In this document: positions 52,669 to 60,442 of the stretch, in pieces
Layout of the letters: each line of letters opens with the position of its first letter
Position numbering within the stretch: the first letter of the stretch is position 1
Assembly: GCF_026932795.1 (NCBI RefSeq)
Contig: NZ_JADPVH010000022.1
Coordinates: 1-60,442, forward strand
Length of the DNA: 60,442 nucleotides
Direction: 5' to 3'
Source: Paenarthrobacter sp. Z7-10
Lineage (GTDB): Bacteria > Actinomycetota > Actinomycetes > Actinomycetales > Micrococcaceae
Position numbers and translations under genes: made by a program
The notes under the pieces: generated by a model
What the model was told of the DNA's origin: nothing
Seen by the model: the letters and a program-made list of their open reading frames with translations, nothing else
Database searches by the model: none

Positions 52669-53934
52669 TCAGTACACCGGTTTCTCCGGCTCCACCTCGT
52701 TCACCCAGGCCAGGATTCCGCCTTCCAGATGGACGACGTCGTCGTATCCGGCGGCCTTCAGGCTGGCCAGCGCCTGCGCCGACCTGCCGCCAACCTTACA
52801 GTGCAGCACCAGCGGAACGCCGTGGTCAATACCGGCGAAAGCGTTCCCGGACTGGATGCCGGAGAGCGGAATAAGCCTCGATCCCGGAATCCGGACGATG
52901 TCGAATTCGCCCTGCTCGCGCACATCAATGAGCTCGAAACGGTCATCGCCCCGGTCCCGGGCCACCAGCCGATCGGCCAGCTCGCGAGCCGTGATGACAT
53001 CCGCGGCCCGGTGGCCGGCACCCCCGGCGCCGCCCGCGGCATTGCCCGGCATCCCCTCTGCATCACCCGACACGGCGGGGGTGGCCGGCAGTCCGCAGAA
53101 CGCCTCATAGTCCATCAACCCCGTCACGGCCTGCGCCTCGGGGTCTTTCGAAATCCGGATTTCCCGCCAACTGGAGGCCAACGCATCAAAAATCATCAGC
53201 CGGCCCAGCAGCGTCCTGCCCACACCCGTGATCAGCTTGACCGCCTCTATCACCATTAGCGACCCCACCGCCGCGCAGAGCATGCCAAAGACGCCGCCCT
53301 CGCCGCAGGATGGTACCGTCCCGGCGGCCGGCGGTTCCGGATACAGATCCCGATAGGTGGGCCCGTGCTGCTCCCAGAAAACACTCACCTGCCCGTCGAA
53401 GCGCAGGATGGACCCCCAGACATACGGTTTACCCTGCAGAGCAACCGCATCGTTGACCAGGTAACGGGTGGCGAAGTTGTCCGCGCCGTCCAGGACAAGG
53501 TCATACCCGGCGAAAACCTCCAGCGCATTGGCGGCATCAAGGCGCAGCGGATGCAGCACCACATTAACCAGCGGGTTCAGTGCCAGGATGGATTCCCTGG
53601 CCGATTCGAGCTTAGGCCGGCCCACGTCCGCCACCGCGTGAATCACCTGCCGCTGCAGGTTGCTCAAGTCCACCACGTCGTCGTCGACTATGCCGATAGT
53701 GCCCACCCCGGCCGCAGCCAGGTACAGCAGCGCCGGCGAACCCAGGCCGCCCGCCCCGATCACCAGTACCCGCGCATTCTTCAGCCGCCGCTGCCCCTGC
53801 ATACCGATCTCGGGAATGATCAGGTGCCGGGAATAACGTTCCACTTCTTCCCGGCTCAATTCCGGGCCGGGTTCCACCAGCGCCGGCAAAGTTTCCGGCG
53901 GCTTGTCGGTGCTGATCCGTAAAGTTGGGGCCAT
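52669..53934 (-). CDS. moeZ: Adenylyltransferase/sulfurtransferase MoeZ (MoeB-rhodanese fusion)
   Basis: Activates the C-terminus of ubiquitin-like sulfur carriers and transfers sulfur to them. The E1-like domain at about residues 25-280 has VLVIGAGGLGSPALLYLAAAGVG (in part IGAGGLGSPALLYLAAAG), the DLSNLQRQ Arg finger and the DGADNFATRYLVND Asp. The rhodanese domain at about 315-415 holds the active Cys in LHCKVGGRSAQALA. The second zinc Cys pair of E1-like proteins is not clear. In this window it could serve ThiS and molybdopterin or cysteine carriers elsewhere. A leaderless promoter is likely. Confidence 0.94.
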   Translation of the reverse strand: MAPTLRISTDKPPETLPALVEPGPELSREEVERYSRHLIIPEIGMQGQRRLKNARVLVIGAGGLGSPALLYLAAAGVGTIGIVDDDVVDLSNLQRQVIHAVADVGRPKLESARESILALNPLVNVVLHPLRLDAANALEVFAGYDLVLDGADNFATRYLVNDAVALQGKPYVWGSILRFDGQVSVFWEQHGPTYRDLYPEPPAAGTVPSCGEGGVFGMLCAAVGSLMVIEAVKLITGVGRTLLGRLMIFDALASSWREIRISKDPEAQAVTGLMDYEAFCGLPATPAVSGDAEGMPGNAAGGAGGAGHRAADVITARELADRLVARDRGDDRFELIDVREQGEFDIVRIPGSRLIPLSGIQSGNAFAGIDHGVPLVLHCKVGGRSAQALASLKAAGYDDVVHLEGGILAWVNEVEPEKPVY

Positions 53935-53941
53935 AGAAATA

Positions 53942-53947
53942 AATGTA
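53942..53947 (-). promoter_or_regulatory. Probable -10 box of a leaderless promoter (moeZ)
   Basis: TACATT on the minus strand is 7 nt upstream of the moeZ ATG; no Shine-Dalgarno sequence intervenes. Confidence 0.45.
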
Positions 53948-54040
53948 AGCCCGCGCGGGCGGCGTCGTCATATTACCGACCGGTAGAATGCGTAGGAGTG
54001 CACGCCGCCCCTGAGCGTGGGCAGGAAGGGCGTTCAGCGC

Positions 54041-54688
54041 ATGAACGAAAACAAAGACGCTAAAGACAATGCCGGCCTGCCGCGCAGCCGTCCCCGGCCC
54101 GCGCGGCTTCCCCGCGACGAACGACGCATCCAGCTGCTGGCCGCGGCACAGGAAGTTTTCGTGGCCAACGGCTTCCATGGTGCGGCGATGGATGAAATTG
54201 CGGAAACTGCGCGGGTCAGCAAACCGGTGCTGTACCAACATTTTCCCAGCAAGCGCGAGTTGTATCTGGCACTTTTGGACAATCACCTGGCCGACCTTAC
54301 CGACCAGCTGCTGACGGCGCTGAGTTCGACGACGGATAATAAGCTTCGAGTCCGGGCCACCATGAAGGCGTATTTCGAATTTATTGCCCAGGACAGCCGG
54401 GCGCATCGGCTTGTCTTCGAATCCGATCTGGTCAATGACCCGGACGTGGCTGCCCGGCTGGAAAAGTTCAATGCCGCCTATGCCGATGCCATTGCCTCGG
54501 TCATTGCCGGGGACACCAAACTTCCGCACGTGGAAGCGATGCTGCTGGGCCGTGCGCTGGCGGGCATGGCCCAGGTCAGCGCGCGCTACTGGCTCGAAAC
54601 CGACGGCAACCTCGACCTCGAGGTGGCGAGCGAACTGATTTACCGTTTAGCTTGGCGCGGAATCAGCCGATTCCCCAAGGAGTCGTAG
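54041..54688 (+). CDS. TetR/AcrR-family transcriptional regulator
   Basis: 215 residues from the ATG at 54041 (GGAAGGG about 10 nt upstream). The helix-turn-helix spans RRIQLLAAAQEVFVANGFHG, AAMDEIAETARVSKPVLYQHF and PSKRELYLALL. The C-terminal ligand domain is helical with no recognisable ligand signature. It is divergent from moeZ and 90 bp ahead of a DUF3107 gene. The same pair occurs in mycobacteria (from memory Rv3208-Rv3208A). Confidence 0.92.
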   Translation: MNENKDAKDNAGLPRSRPRPARLPRDERRIQLLAAAQEVFVANGFHGAAMDEIAETARVSKPVLYQHFPSKRELYLALLDNHLADLTDQLLTALSSTTDNKLRVRATMKAYFEFIAQDSRAHRLVFESDLVNDPDVAARLEKFNAAYADAIASVIAGDTKLPHVEAMLLGRALAGMAQVSARYWLETDGNLDLEVASELIYRLAWRGISRFPKES

Positions 54689-54778
54689 AGTAAACATAGG
54701 TAGGCGGGTCGAAGCGCGGCCCGACAGTCCGGCAGAAACCAGCTCTAAGACAATCCAGCAGTATGAAGGAGACCCGCG

Positions 54779-55003
54779 GTGGAAGTTAAAATCGGCATTC
54801 AGAATGTGAACCGCGAGATTGTGCTCGATTCGGCGCAGACAGCCGAGGAAGTGACAAAGCTTGTCGCCGATGCCGTGTCCAACAAGACCGAGCTGCGCCT
54901 CACCGACGAAAAGGGCCGAGTCATCATCGTGCCCGGAACCGTGCTTGGGTACGTTGAGGTCGGCGCTGAGGAATCGCGCCGCGTGGGCTTCGGCGCACTC
55001 TAG
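54779..55003 (+). CDS. DUF3107 small protein
   Basis: A 74-residue cytosolic protein (MEVKIGIQNVNREIVLDS, VIIVPGTVLGYVEVG) found across actinobacteria next to a TetR regulator. The GTG start follows GAAGGAGA at ideal spacing, implying strong translation. Its mycobacterial homologue is a small abundant protein of unknown function. Confidence 0.9.
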   Translation: MEVKIGIQNVNREIVLDSAQTAEEVTKLVADAVSNKTELRLTDEKGRVIIVPGTVLGYVEVGAEESRRVGFGAL

Positions 55004-55011
55004 GCCCAGCC

Positions 55012-55314
55012 ATGGTGGACCTGGTGGTTATCGCGTTGTTGGCCCTCCTGATCGGGGCCATCGTCTGGGGTATGGACAAGAAGCACGGTGAGTATGGAAT
55101 CCTGGTTCCGGCCGCAGTCGCCGTGGTGACCGCCATGCTGATCTGGATCATCACCGTTGCGGCCGGTTTGGGCTATCAGCCGGGCCTGACCTGGATCCCG
55201 TGGATTGTTTCCTTGGCGGGCGCTGCCGCGGTGTCCGTCCTGGCCTCGCTGGCGCTCAGCTCCAGCCGTGCGGCCCGCGACACCACCCGCAGGACGGCGA
55301 TCCTGCGCAGTTGA
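55012..55314 (+). CDS. Small membrane protein, three transmembrane helices
   Basis: 100 residues. Helices are visible at LVVIALLALLIGAIVWGM, YGILVPAAVAVVTAMLIWII and IPWIVSLAGAAAVSVLASLA. The C-terminus is basic (RAARDTTRRTAILRS). It starts 8 nt after the DUF3107 gene and is probably co-transcribed. Function unknown. Confidence 0.75.
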   Translation: MVDLVVIALLALLIGAIVWGMDKKHGEYGILVPAAVAVVTAMLIWIITVAAGLGYQPGLTWIPWIVSLAGAAAVSVLASLALSSSRAARDTTRRTAILRS

Positions 55315-55335
55315 GTGCGGCGGAGCGCTGGGTCG

Positions 55336-55668
55336 TCATTCCGGGATGTGGTCCGGCTCCGCCGTCGCTCCCGCATTGCGCCCGGCCGCCGAGATCTGTC
55401 TGGCCAGCTCCATGTCCCGACTGGTGATCGCATCGCCGGCATCATGGGAAATCAGCGTTACCAGGAGCCGGTTGTAGCGCCAGTCCACGTCGGGATGATG
55501 GTTGGCATGTTCGGCCAGGTCGCCGATCCGGGCCAGCAGGTCCAGGGCAGCCCGCGCGGTCGGCAGCTTGAACACCGCGGCCAGCCCGGTTGGCCGGTAA
55601 CGCCAATACGGCAGCGCCGCCAGCTGGTCCTCAATCTGGGTTTGGGTCAAAACATCCGCTGCACTCAT
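55336..55668 (-). CDS. 4a-hydroxytetrahydrobiopterin dehydratase (pterin carbinolamine dehydratase)
   Basis: 110 residues from the ATG at 55668, chosen for its CAGGAG ribosome site. The family core is LAEHANHHPDVDWRYNRLLVTLISHDAGD, seen in parts as AEHANHHPDVDWRYNRL and LISHDAGDAIT. The active-site His pair and Asp are present. It recycles oxidised pterin cofactor. It lies 27 bp after thiG on the same strand and may be transcribed with the thi genes. Confidence 0.92.
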   Translation of the reverse strand: MSAADVLTQTQIEDQLAALPYWRYRPTGLAAVFKLPTARAALDLLARIGDLAEHANHHPDVDWRYNRLLVTLISHDAGDAITSRDMELARQISAAGRNAGATAEPDHIPE

Positions 55669-55695
55669 CGTGGCTCCTGAGAACATGACACACCT

Positions 55696-56793
<1,098 letters not shown>

Positions 56794-56797
<4 letters not shown>

Positions 56798-58083
56798 GGC
56801 GTCACCCCGCCGCGGCACAGGTGGCGCCCACCGACTGCCGTCGGACCTGCCGCGCGCAGCCGCTGCGGACCACCGGTCCCCTGCGGGTCGTCCCGGAACC
56901 GGTCCGGGGCGAAGTGCGTCCACGCCAGATCGACTATGCCGTTCATCAACTGGCGGCAGATCTGTGCCGCCATGGGTGCCAGCAGCACGCCATGCCGGTA
57001 AAAGCCTGTGGCGATAATCAGGCCCTGAACATTTCCGGCGCCGCCGGCGCGGACCCGACCCAGCAGGGGCGCGTTGTCCGGCGTCCCCGGCCGGGCCCGC
57101 GCCGTCGCCTCCAGCAGTTCCAACTCCGCCACCGCGGGAACCAGCACCGCCGCGTCGCGCAGCAGCTGATACACCCCGCCCGCGCAGGGGCCCGAAGGAC
57201 CGTTCTCGCGCATAGTGGCACCGATTACCACCGTGCCGTCGTTGCGCGGCACCAAATAGATCGGCACACCGCGAACTAAACCGCGCACCGTGGCGGTGAG
57301 CAGCGGCTGCAGGTGCTGCGGCACCCGGAGCCGGAGGATGTCGCCGTAAACCGGCCGCAGTGGCAGCCTCAATTCCGATGGCAGGCCACGCAGTCCGGTG
57401 GCTCCCAGACCATTGGCGACGACGACTTCGGTGGCCCGGATGCTGCGGCCATCCTCAAGCAGCACGCCTGTAACAGCGGAATCCGCATCCGTCGGGTCGC
57501 GATGCAGCAGCGCGGCAGCGCTGCACCGGATCAACGTTTGTTCGTCCCGCGGCCGTCCGCCGGCCGCGGCCACCACCTGGAGTTGGACGAGCAGGGCCGC
57601 TGCCAAACCGCGCGGATCCACCTGATGGTCCTGCGCCACCCGGCAGGCACAAGAGAGCTGCGGAGCCAGCATCGGTTCGAGGGCGCGGGCGGCCCGGATG
57701 GTCAGCGCTTCCACATCCAGCCCGTGGGCCTGCTGGACGTCCCGCAGATCCGCCAGCGCCTGCCGGTCCGCCGCGTCCGCTCCCAACACCAGCGTCGCCG
57801 TCGTCCGAAATCCGGTTTCCGAGTGTCCAGCTGCCGCGAGCGGTGCCACGAAGTCTGGCCACAAAGCCGCGGACGCGAGCGTCAGCTCCAGCAGCCCTTC
57901 CTCCTGATAGCCAAGTTCGCTCACGGGAGCCAACATGCCTGCAGCGGCGAAGGTTGCTCCGGTGGCCGGGCCCGGATCAATCACCGTGACCGAGCGCCCG
58001 GTTCGCTGCGCCTCCCAGGCAATTGCCAGTCCCACAATGCCGCCGCCAATCACGGCGACGTCCGCATCAATGCCCACTGTCAT
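56794..58083 (-). CDS. thiO: Glycine oxidase ThiO
   Basis: FAD enzyme oxidising glycine to the imine used by ThiG in aerobes. The FAD-binding start is [20 protein letters not shown]. Further signatures are [47 protein letters not shown] and the C-terminal [18 protein letters not shown]. About 45 residues at the C-terminus look non-conserved. It is the first gene of thiO-thiS-thiG and sits directly under the TPP riboswitch. Confidence 0.94.
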
Positions 58084-58091
58084 GGAAATTT

Positions 58092-58215
58092 CCTTCCCTA
58101 CGCCGGTACTAACCGGATCAGGTTCAGTTCCCGGCCATGAAAGCCGAAAACAAGTCGGTCGGCGCGTGCTGTTCCCGGCGCCCTCTCAGCCAGCTAGCCT
58201 GGCTCCCGCGGTACT
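58092..58215 (-). promoter_or_regulatory. TPP riboswitch (THI element)
   Basis: On the minus strand, GGCTGAGAGGG and the downstream GAACCTGATCCGGTTAGTAC followed by CGGCGTAGGGAAGG are the diagnostic conserved parts of the thiamine-pyrophosphate aptamer. The 3' part lies 9 nt from the thiO start codon, so TPP binding probably blocks ribosome access. It controls thiO-thiS-thiG. Confidence 0.93.
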
Positions 58216-58335
58216 CCCTCAGTCTAGGTTCTTCCGTGGGTCCGGACCGCATCCACTTCGTCTCAATACTCTTTCAATCCGTTTCAATCCTGCGCGTTCC
58301 ACCGTCGGTTTGCTCAACGCATCAGGCCAATCATC

Positions 58336-58341
58336 TAGTCT
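58336..58341 (+). promoter_or_regulatory. Probable -10 box of a leaderless promoter (thiE)
   Basis: TAGTCT lies 7 nt upstream of the thiE ATG, without a Shine-Dalgarno sequence. Confidence 0.4.
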
Positions 58342-58348
58342 GGTTCCT

Positions 58349-59023
58349 ATGTCCCCTTCCCCCGTTGCCGCGATCAAACCCGCGGACGCCGCGGCCCGCC
58401 CCGTCCCGCTGACGGCTGCCCGACTTTACTTGTGCACGGATGCCCGGCGCGATCGCGGGGATTTTGTCCGTTTCCTGCACGCGGCATACAGCGGTGGAGT
58501 GGACATCATTCAGCTGCGGGACAAGTCCATTGATGCTGCGCTGGAGTTGCGGCTGCTCGCCGCCCTCCGCGACGCCGCGGCCGAGCACGGCCGGCTTTGG
58601 GCGGTCAATGACCGGGCCGACCTTGCTGCACTGTCCGGCGCGCCGGTGCTCCATCTCGGGCAGCAGGATCTGCCGATGGGTGCCGCCCGTTCGCTGCTGC
58701 CTGCCGGGACGTCGCTGGGGCTGTCCTCGCATACTCGGGATCAGGTGGAAGCGGCGAACGACGGCGGCGCCGACTATTTCTGCGTCGGTCCGCTCTGGGC
58801 TACGCCGACGAAACCGGGCCGTGCCGCCGTCGGGCTGGAATTGGTCAGCCACGCGGCGGCTTTGCGGACGGTCAAGCCCTGGTTCGCCATCGGCGGCATC
58901 GATTTGTCCAACGTGGCACAGGTTGTGGCCGCCGGCGCCCGCCGCATCGTCGTGGTTCGGGCCATCACCGAGGCCAGCGATCCGGCCGCTGCAGCAAGGG
59001 CCCTGCTGGCCCAGCTTCCCTGA
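58349..59023 (+). CDS. thiE: Thiamine-phosphate synthase
   Basis: Couples the pyrimidine and thiazole phosphates into thiamine phosphate. Motifs are [80 protein letters not shown] and [11 protein letters not shown]. The ATG at 58349 gives 224 residues, near the family norm. It is divergent from the riboswitch-controlled thiO operon and has no riboswitch of its own. Confidence 0.95.
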   Translation: MSPSPVAAIKPADAAARPVPLTAARLYLCTDARRDRGDFVRFLHAAYSGGVDIIQLRDKSIDAALELRLLAALRDAAAEHGRLWAVNDRADLAALSGAPVLHLGQQDLPMGAARSLLPAGTSLGLSSHTRDQVEAANDGGADYFCVGPLWATPTKPGRAAVGLELVSHAAALRTVKPWFAIGGIDLSNVAQVVAAGARRIVVVRAITEASDPAAAARALLAQLP

Positions 59024-59130
59024 ATCCCGCTCCCCGTTCGACTTGTCCGGGCTCCGTTCCGCGAATGGCGGCCGTGAGCCACCTGCGGCGGACCATTGCA
59101 CAATTACAGCAAGTGCCAAAGATCATCGCG

Positions 59131-59136
59131 TAGATT
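59131..59136 (+). promoter_or_regulatory. Probable -10 box of a leaderless promoter (acyltransferase)
   Basis: TAGATT lies 7 nt upstream of the ATG at 59144; no Shine-Dalgarno sequence is present. Confidence 0.45.
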
Positions 59137-59143
59137 AGAGACA

Positions 59144-60385
59144 ATGGCCGCTTTGACATCCCGTCCGCCTGCACCTGGAAAGCCGACGGTTCCAGAAGCC
59201 GCGCCGACTGCCGAAGCGGCGCGGCCGGTGACTGGGCCGCCTGCGGTGTGGACCGAAATCCGAACCCTGACGTCGCTGCGCTTTCTTGCCGCGCTTTGGG
59301 TTGTACTTTTCCATCTGCAGGCCCTGCAGAACACGTTCCTGGCGCCCGTTTTCCACTCGTTCGCCCCGATCGTCGACAATGGCGTGCTGGGGGTGGACGT
59401 CTTCTTCGTGCTGAGCGGCTTCATCCTGTCCTACACCTATCTGGACCGTCTGGGGCCCCGGTTCGGACCGGCCACCGCGGCCAGCTTCCTGTGGGCGCGG
59501 TTTGCACGGATGTGGCCCGCCTTCGCGCTGGTGGTGGGTGTTCTAGGTCTATGGTTCCTGTACGGAACCACGCAGCATACTGCCCTGGACTGGTCGCTTC
59601 AGCTGAAGGCACCCGATCTTTCGCCGTGGGGCCTGATCAAACAGTTGCTGATGGTTCATCTGTGGTTTTCACCGGAAACCGATGGCGCCAGCTGGTTTGG
59701 CCCGGGCTGGACTGTGAGTGCCGAGTGGCTGGCCTACGTAACTTTTCCATTGACAGCCCTGGCGCTGTTTCGGCTGCGCCGGCTGCATCCCTTGCCTGCG
59801 CTGGGGGCATCGGTGCTGGTGCTTCTGCCGGTCGCGATGATCGGACCCGGTCAGCTGATCGATACCTACACCCCTTATCCGTGCGAATGGCTGGTGCGGA
59901 TCCTGTGCTGCTTCCTCGCCGGCGGTTTTGCGTACCTCGCTGTGCGCAACATCGGCGCCAGCAGGTTTCGGCCGCAGCTGGCCGGACCGGCAACGATCCT
60001 GGTTGCCGCCCTGGTGCTGGTCTTCCTGCTGCAGGCTAACAACAGCGGCCAGGGTCGGCCGGCCGTGCTGGCCTTTCCGCTCATTATCGCGCTGCTCTCA
60101 CTTTCGCAGGGGCGGGTGCGTTCGGTGCTTGGGCATCGGTGGCTGATTCAGGGTGGCCGCGCCTCCTACAGCCTGTATTTGGTGCATATGCCCTTCATCT
60201 ATGCGTTCCACTGGCTAAGTGTCGACTGGCTGCACGACAGTCACCCGGTGGGCCAAAACCTGCTGGCGGTCGGCTGTCTGGCGGGAACGGCCTTGGCTAC
60301 ATACCTGCTGTTCGCCTTCGTGGAAGAACCAGCTCGCCACAGGTTGCGGAAGCTCTTCCCCCGACCGGCGGCGCCAAACTACTAA
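59144..60385 (+). CDS. Acyltransferase-3 family membrane protein
   Basis: 413 residues with about ten transmembrane helices. Family motifs are LTSLRFLAALWVVLFHLQAL with the conserved His, LGVDVFFVLSGFILSYTYL, FLWARFARMWPAF with the Arg pair, and GPGWTVSAEWLAYV. The C-terminal GGRASYSLYLVHMPF and VEEPARH are also typical. Such proteins acetylate or acylate cell-surface sugars. The N-terminal 40 residues are Ala/Pro-rich and cytoplasmic. No polysaccharide genes are adjacent, so the acceptor is unknown. Confidence 0.92.
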   Translation: MAALTSRPPAPGKPTVPEAAPTAEAARPVTGPPAVWTEIRTLTSLRFLAALWVVLFHLQALQNTFLAPVFHSFAPIVDNGVLGVDVFFVLSGFILSYTYLDRLGPRFGPATAASFLWARFARMWPAFALVVGVLGLWFLYGTTQHTALDWSLQLKAPDLSPWGLIKQLLMVHLWFSPETDGASWFGPGWTVSAEWLAYVTFPLTALALFRLRRLHPLPALGASVLVLLPVAMIGPGQLIDTYTPYPCEWLVRILCCFLAGGFAYLAVRNIGASRFRPQLAGPATILVAALVLVFLLQANNSGQGRPAVLAFPLIIALLSLSQGRVRSVLGHRWLIQGGRASYSLYLVHMPFIYAFHWLSVDWLHDSHPVGQNLLAVGCLAGTALATYLLFAFVEEPARHRLRKLFPRPAAPNY

Positions 60386-60410
60386 CTTGGTGGGGGTACA
60401 GGAAACGCCG

Positions 60411-60442
60411 GCAGCTGGCGGGGGAATTCCCACGCCAGCTGC
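60411..60442. terminator. 32-bp palindrome after the acyltransferase gene, probable terminator
   Basis: GCAGCTGGCG and CGCCAGCTGC pair perfectly, and the middle GGGAATTCCC continues the symmetry with a single mismatch. The stem starts 26 bp after the stop codon and runs to the window edge, so any T-run is not visible. Confidence 0.6.

Overview
The window is high-GC chromosomal DNA from an actinobacterium, most likely Micrococcaceae (Arthrobacter sensu lato). The evidence is the gene content: AdnA/AdnB and UvrD2 helicases, a UPF0182 protein, a Lon-like PDZ protease, DUF3107, and haem synthesis by the coproporphyrin route. Genes are dense and often joined by 4-nt ATGA/GTGA stop-start overlaps. 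Many starts are GTG and several mRNAs look leaderless. I see no prophage, CRISPR array, restriction system or biosynthetic cluster. The only mobile DNA is the end of an IS30-type element at the left edge.

Layout. (1) 1-2.7 kb: IS30 end, a frameshifted ABC-F ATPase gene and an aldose epimerase with an unclear 5' end. (2) 2.8-8.1 kb: arabinose operon araB-araD-araA plus its LacI-type regulator, with a palindromic operator overlapping the regulator's stop codon. (3) 8.3-16.4 kb: PQQ-type sugar dehydrogenase lipoprotein, an aldo/keto reductase-SDR-aldo/keto reductase trio, a DUF1810 protein, an unknown lipoprotein/membrane-protein pair and a pirin. (4) 16.6 kb: initiator tRNA with a clear promoter and terminator. 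(5) 16.8-37.5 kb: a block also found in mycobacteria (from memory Rv3193c-Rv3204): UPF0182, Lon-like protease, DUF2342 metalloprotease, M48-like protease, a ThiF-like protein, UvrD2, NudC, an aminoglycoside-phosphotransferase-fold protein, AdnB, AdnA, an alkyltransferase-like protein and a DEDDh exonuclease. (6) 37.8-40.3 kb: polar amino-acid ABC importer. (7) 40.4-51.5 kb: haem genes, hemL-B-D-C-cpfC-chdC-cgoX-hemE on the minus strand and hemA divergent on plus. (8) 51.6-55.3 kb: M50 protease, MoeZ, TetR regulator, DUF3107 and a small membrane protein, resuming the mycobacterial-type order. (9) 55.3-59.0 kb: pterin carbinolamine dehydratase and thiamine genes thiO-thiS-thiG under a TPP riboswitch, with thiE divergent. 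(10) 59.1-60.4 kb: acyltransferase-3 membrane protein, followed by a large palindrome cut by the window edge.

Working together. The ara operon turns L-arabinose into xylulose-5-phosphate. The haem locus encodes every step from glutamyl-tRNA to haem b. The thi genes make the thiazole half of thiamine and couple it to the pyrimidine. AdnAB, UvrD2, the ATL protein and the exonuclease form a DNA-repair neighbourhood. The best leads for new biology are the orphan ThiF-like protein with an apparent peptide-binding N-terminus, the kinase-fold protein lacking its usual metal-binding Asp, the 24-bp coding repeat inside cgoX, a candidate operator ahead of chdC, and a two-copy intergenic palindrome.
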